This document shows positions 4,678 through 5,096 of a stretch of 5,096 bases of DNA, piece by piece. The DNA is from Hyphomicrobiales bacterium (lineage in GTDB: Bacteria; Pseudomonadota; Alphaproteobacteria; Rhizobiales; Beijerinckiaceae), in contig PXAW01000370.1 in assembly GCA_003567055.1 (NCBI GenBank), forward strand, positions 1 through 5,096. Direction: 5' to 3'. The notes under the pieces are model-generated. The model saw nothing but the letters and a program-made list of their open reading frames with translations. It was not told where the DNA came from and did not search any database. A program made the position numbers and the translations under genes. The number at the start of each line of letters is the position of its first letter. The first letter of the stretch is position 1.

Positions 4678-5096
4678 ATGAGCCTGATCGGTTTCAGCGC
4701 AGCCGCGATGGCGCTCGCCATGCTGATCGATGCCGCCATCGGCTGGCCGGCATGGCTTTATGCGCGGATCGGCCATCCGGTGACCTGGATCGGCGCGGCG
4801 ATCAGCTGGTGTGACCGCCGCTTCAACCGCGAGGGGGATCCCCCGGCGCGCCGGGCGCGGGCGGGGATGCTTGCCGCGCTCGCCGTGATTCTCGCGGCAA
4901 GCCTGCCGGCATTGATCGTGGCGCTGATGCTCCCCGATGGCGTCACCGGCCTCGTGCTCACGGCGCTGCTCGCCTGGCCGCTGATCGCTACCCGTTCGAT
5001 GCACGACCACGTCACCGCCGTCGCCGCACCGCTCAGCGCCGGCGATCTCGATGGCGCCCGCGCGGCTGTGGCCATGATCGTGGGGCGCGACCCCGC
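4678..5096 (+). CDS. cobD: Adenosylcobinamide-phosphate synthase CobD/CbiB (3' partial)
   Basis: The first 139 residues of an integral membrane enzyme are visible; the family is usually about 310-330 residues and the frame runs off the right edge. The enzyme joins adenosylcobyric acid to (R)-1-amino-2-propanol O-phosphate, giving adenosylcobinamide phosphate. Diagnostic features are the N-terminal hydrophobic segment MALAMLIDAAIGWP, the motif GHPVTWIGAAI at about 32-42, hydrophobic helices at about 63-84 and 88-104, and ATRSMHDHVTAVAAPLSAGD at 104-123 followed by ARAAVAMIVGRDP. ATG 4678 is favoured because GAAGAG (4663-4668) lies 9 bases upstream and the N-terminus starts just before the first membrane segment. 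The gene is divergent from cobU-cobQ and supplies the step between them: it acts on the CobQ product and yields the CobU substrate. Confidence 0.95.
   Translation, partial: MSLIGFSAAAMALAMLIDAAIGWPAWLYARIGHPVTWIGAAISWCDRRFNREGDPPARRARAGMLAALAVILAASLPALIVALMLPDGVTGLVLTALLAWPLIATRSMHDHVTAVAAPLSAGDLDGARAAVAMIVGRDP

Overview
The window is GC-rich and looks like chromosome of an alphaproteobacterium, probably of the order Hyphomicrobiales (Rhizobiales). That inference rests on the gene order (basic-tailed helicase, S4 protein, FdxA ferredoxin, CarD/CdnL regulator), which I recall from that order, and on aerobic-type cobalamin genes. No rRNA, tRNA, insertion sequence, integrase or CRISPR array is visible.

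Left half, plus strand. Positions 1-677 are the 3' end of a large gene, most likely a DEAD/DEAH-type helicase, ending in an Ala/Glu/Pro-rich then Arg/Gly/Lys-rich disordered tail. A compact 88-residue S4 RNA-binding protein follows 12 bases later. After a 124-base gap comes fdxA, a seven-iron ferredoxin. A 358-base non-coding stretch then separates fdxA from carD. It holds a good sigma70-type promoter candidate just after fdxA, several inverted repeats in what would be an approximately 300-nt leader, and a strong Shine-Dalgarno. carD encodes a complete CdnL-type RNA polymerase-binding regulator and ends at a textbook intrinsic terminator.

Junction. The T-tract side of the carD terminator has expanded into four exact-length 20-bp tandem units (2441-2520). 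They fill most of the space between carD and the convergent cobQ gene. This is the most unusual structure in the window.

Right half. cobU (cobP) and cobQ form a minus-strand pair 10 bases apart. cobD (cbiB) is divergent on the plus strand and runs off the window edge. CobQ (cobyric acid synthase), CobD (aminopropanol-phosphate attachment) and CobU (cobinamide kinase/guanylyltransferase) catalyse consecutive late steps of adenosylcobalamin synthesis, so this is one functional block. No cobalamin riboswitch is recognisable between the divergent genes.

Most of the window is ordinary core metabolism and transcription machinery. I see no convincing new multi-gene system. The points worth following are the terminator-derived repeat array, the structured carD leader and a 42-codon frame that exactly bridges the S4 and fdxA genes.
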